Assembly (NCBI RefSeq): GCF_003003355.1
Contig: NZ_PVTQ01000011.1
Location: 1 to 64,000, forward strand
DNA from: Donghicola tyrosinivorans
GTDB lineage: Bacteria; Pseudomonadota; Alphaproteobacteria; Rhodobacterales; Rhodobacteraceae
Length of the DNA stretch: 64,000 nucleotides
Direction: 5' to 3'
In this document: one piece after another, positions 62,634 through 64,000 of the stretch
Position numbering within the stretch: the first letter of the stretch is position 1
Layout of the letters: the number at the start of each line of letters is the position of its first letter
Translations under genes and position numbers: made by a program
The notes under the pieces: model-generated
Seen by the model: the letters and a program-made list of their open reading frames with translations, nothing else
What the model was told of the DNA's origin: nothing
Database searches by the model: none

Positions 62634-64000
62634 ATGGGAGTCTTTCGTTTTCTACTTATCGCGATTGCTACGCTGTGGCTGGCCGTTCCCCTTGGGGCCG
62701 CCCCCCTCAGCCGTGAAGAGATCGCACCCTTGATCATGCCGCCCATGTCCTTGGGCGAACCTCTGAACGATCAGGGGGTCTGGCAGCTATTGAACTCGGG
62801 CGGTGCCCCCGCAGGCTACGTGTTCGAAACCAAGGAAATGGCCCCTTTACCGGGATTTTCCGGTGCGGCCATCAACATCCTTGTGGTTCTGGACCCCGAG
62901 GGGCGCTTTCTGGACGTCAAACTGCTGTCCCATAATGAGCCGATCTTTGTATCTGGCTTGGGCGAGGCACCGTTCCACAAGTTCTTTGAACAGTACCTCG
63001 GGCATTCGATCTCGGACTCGATGGTGGTCGGCACGCCTTACGGCCACGGCGCAGATGGTGGCCAGTTGGTCTATCTGGACGGGGTGACCAAGGCCACCGC
63101 TTCGGTCCGCATCGCCCATGAGACCATTCTGGGCGCCGCCAACCAAGTGGCCCGTACCTTCCTGCAAGGCATCTCGACCGGTCGTCCTGCCTACCCCGAT
63201 CTAGAAGTGGATGAGGCACTAAGCTGGCAGGATCTGTTGGACCAAGGGTTGATCGGCCACCTGCCCGTGAGCAACGCGCAGGTGCAAACGCTGTTCGAAG
63301 GCACTCTTTGGGAAGATGACGATCCCGTCGCTACCGATGAACCCGACGCGCTTTATCTGGACCTCTGGGTTGCCGATCTTGGCCCCAAGTCCATCGCTCG
63401 CACCCTACTGGACGAAGGCACGCTGGATGAGTTGGACCACTTCATGTCCATCTCTACCACCGATGAGCCGATCCTTGTGGTGGACACCGCCCGCCACGGC
63501 CTTGTCTCGCCCGAATTCGTCCGCAACACTTCGCCCGAGTGGATCGGGATGCATCAGGACGGCTTGCCCATCGCCCTGCGGGATTCCGACATTTATACAG
63601 AGTTGTCCGATCAGGTGCCTGAGGCCCTGCGTGATGGCACCGCGATGATCCTGCGCACGGATCGCCGCTTGGGCTTTGATCCCAGTCGCGAATGGACCAT
63701 GACCCTGCAAGCCGTCCGCCAGCACGGGATGTTCCAACCGGAAACCGGCTCGGTCGATCTTGAGATTACACACACCACCGACACCCGCTTTTTCGTCCAA
63801 CCCGATAACGTGGAACGTCTGTCGCCCTTTGAAGAAGCGATCCGCAACCGTCAGACCGATCTGGTCATTGCGGCGGTCTTTCTGGCGGTGCTGCTGCCCG
63901 CCCTGCTGTTTGCCCAATCGCGGCTGGCAGGGCATCGGCATTTCCAAACCATTCGCCTGACCGCGCTGGCCTTTGTTACCGGCTTTATCGGCTGGTGGGG
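62634..64000 (+). CDS. NosR/NirI-family FMN-binding membrane protein (partial, runs off the right edge)
   Basis: At least 455 codons are visible; the frame is open to the window end. The start ATG 62634 (MGVFRFLLIAIATLWLAVPLG) gives a signal peptide; an in-frame TAA lies just upstream. A periplasmic FMN-binding domain (about residues 80-190) has the covalent FMN motif region GVTKATASVRI. A membrane helix starts at about residue 405 (LVIAAVFLAVLLPALLFAQS), as in NosR before its transmembrane and iron-sulfur parts. No nitrous oxide reductase genes are in the window. The neighbour is a NitT-type permease. Confidence 0.82.
   Translation, partial: MGVFRFLLIAIATLWLAVPLGAAPLSREEIAPLIMPPMSLGEPLNDQGVWQLLNSGGAPAGYVFETKEMAPLPGFSGAAINILVVLDPEGRFLDVKLLSHNEPIFVSGLGEAPFHKFFEQYLGHSISDSMVVGTPYGHGADGGQLVYLDGVTKATASVRIAHETILGAANQVARTFLQGISTGRPAYPDLEVDEALSWQDLLDQGLIGHLPVSNAQVQTLFEGTLWEDDDPVATDEPDALYLDLWVADLGPKSIARTLLDEGTLDELDHFMSISTTDEPILVVDTARHGLVSPEFVRNTSPEWIGMHQDGLPIALRDSDIYTELSDQVPEALRDGTAMILRTDRRLGFDPSREWTMTLQAVRQHGMFQPETGSVDLEITHTTDTRFFVQPDNVERLSPFEEAIRNRQTDLVIAAVFLAVLLPALLFAQSRLAGHRHFQTIRLTALAFVTGFIGWW

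Noticed and set aside
1-64000. CRISPR array or rRNA operon
   Set aside because: No regularly spaced repeats and no rRNA signature sequences were seen on either strand.

Overview
The window looks like a piece of a marine or halophilic Rhodobacteraceae (Roseobacter group) chromosome. Support comes from C4-pathway hemA, a complete sox cluster including soxCD, a GapR/DUF2312 protein, a FnrL-type box, the conserved Roseobacter-style intergenic repeat, and the typical G+C-rich codon usage. Genus cannot be fixed from sequence reading alone.

Region 1 (1-6541) is a mobile element. An IS5-like insertion sequence enters from the left edge and cuts a small membrane-protein gene. Next comes a compact one-strand module: terminase large subunit, HNH nuclease, HK97-fold capsid protein, prohead protease, probable head connector, portal and two unknown small genes. 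It ends at a tRNA-Thr(TGT). No tail or lysis genes follow before the tRNA, so this looks like a capsid-only element (capsid-forming satellite type) or a remnant, not a full prophage and not the usual Rhodobacterales gene transfer agent.

Region 2 (6584-18589) is core and semi-core: an iron-type ABC permease, a degenerate sulfotransferase-like protein, gapR, and small proteins. A persulfide operon follows (ETHE1-type dioxygenase, two YeeE/YedE membrane proteins, a DUF442 sulfurtransferase-like protein). Then come an orphan FliM-like protein, a symporter-histidine kinase with a two-helix partner and a response regulator, and a ScfR-like XRE regulator.

Region 3 (18812-34599) holds a five-gene HAAT/Liv-type ABC transporter, a RutR-like regulator, accBC, aat, a DUF2155/mlaD/NDUFA12/ridA group, clpXP, an unusual photolyase-like flavoprotein and hemA.

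Region 4 (34664-46644) is a full sulfur-oxidation cluster. soxVWXYZABCDEF runs leftward and soxSRT runs rightward from a shared control region. SoxR has the cysteine pair of persulfide-sensing ArsR repressors, and two candidate operators lie where it would be expected to act. Together with the persulfide operon this gives a periplasmic thiosulfate oxidation pathway plus cytoplasmic persulfide handling.

Region 5 (46648-64000) carries NsrR-like and CueR-like regulators, pxpBCA (5-oxoprolinase), a decayed ceramidase-family gene, a gcvTHP operon under a tandem glycine riboswitch, and cydDC-cydABX (cytochrome bd, with the 40-residue CydX and a FnrL box). Last are a NitT/TauT-type permease and, running off the right edge, a NosR/NirI-like FMN-binding membrane protein.
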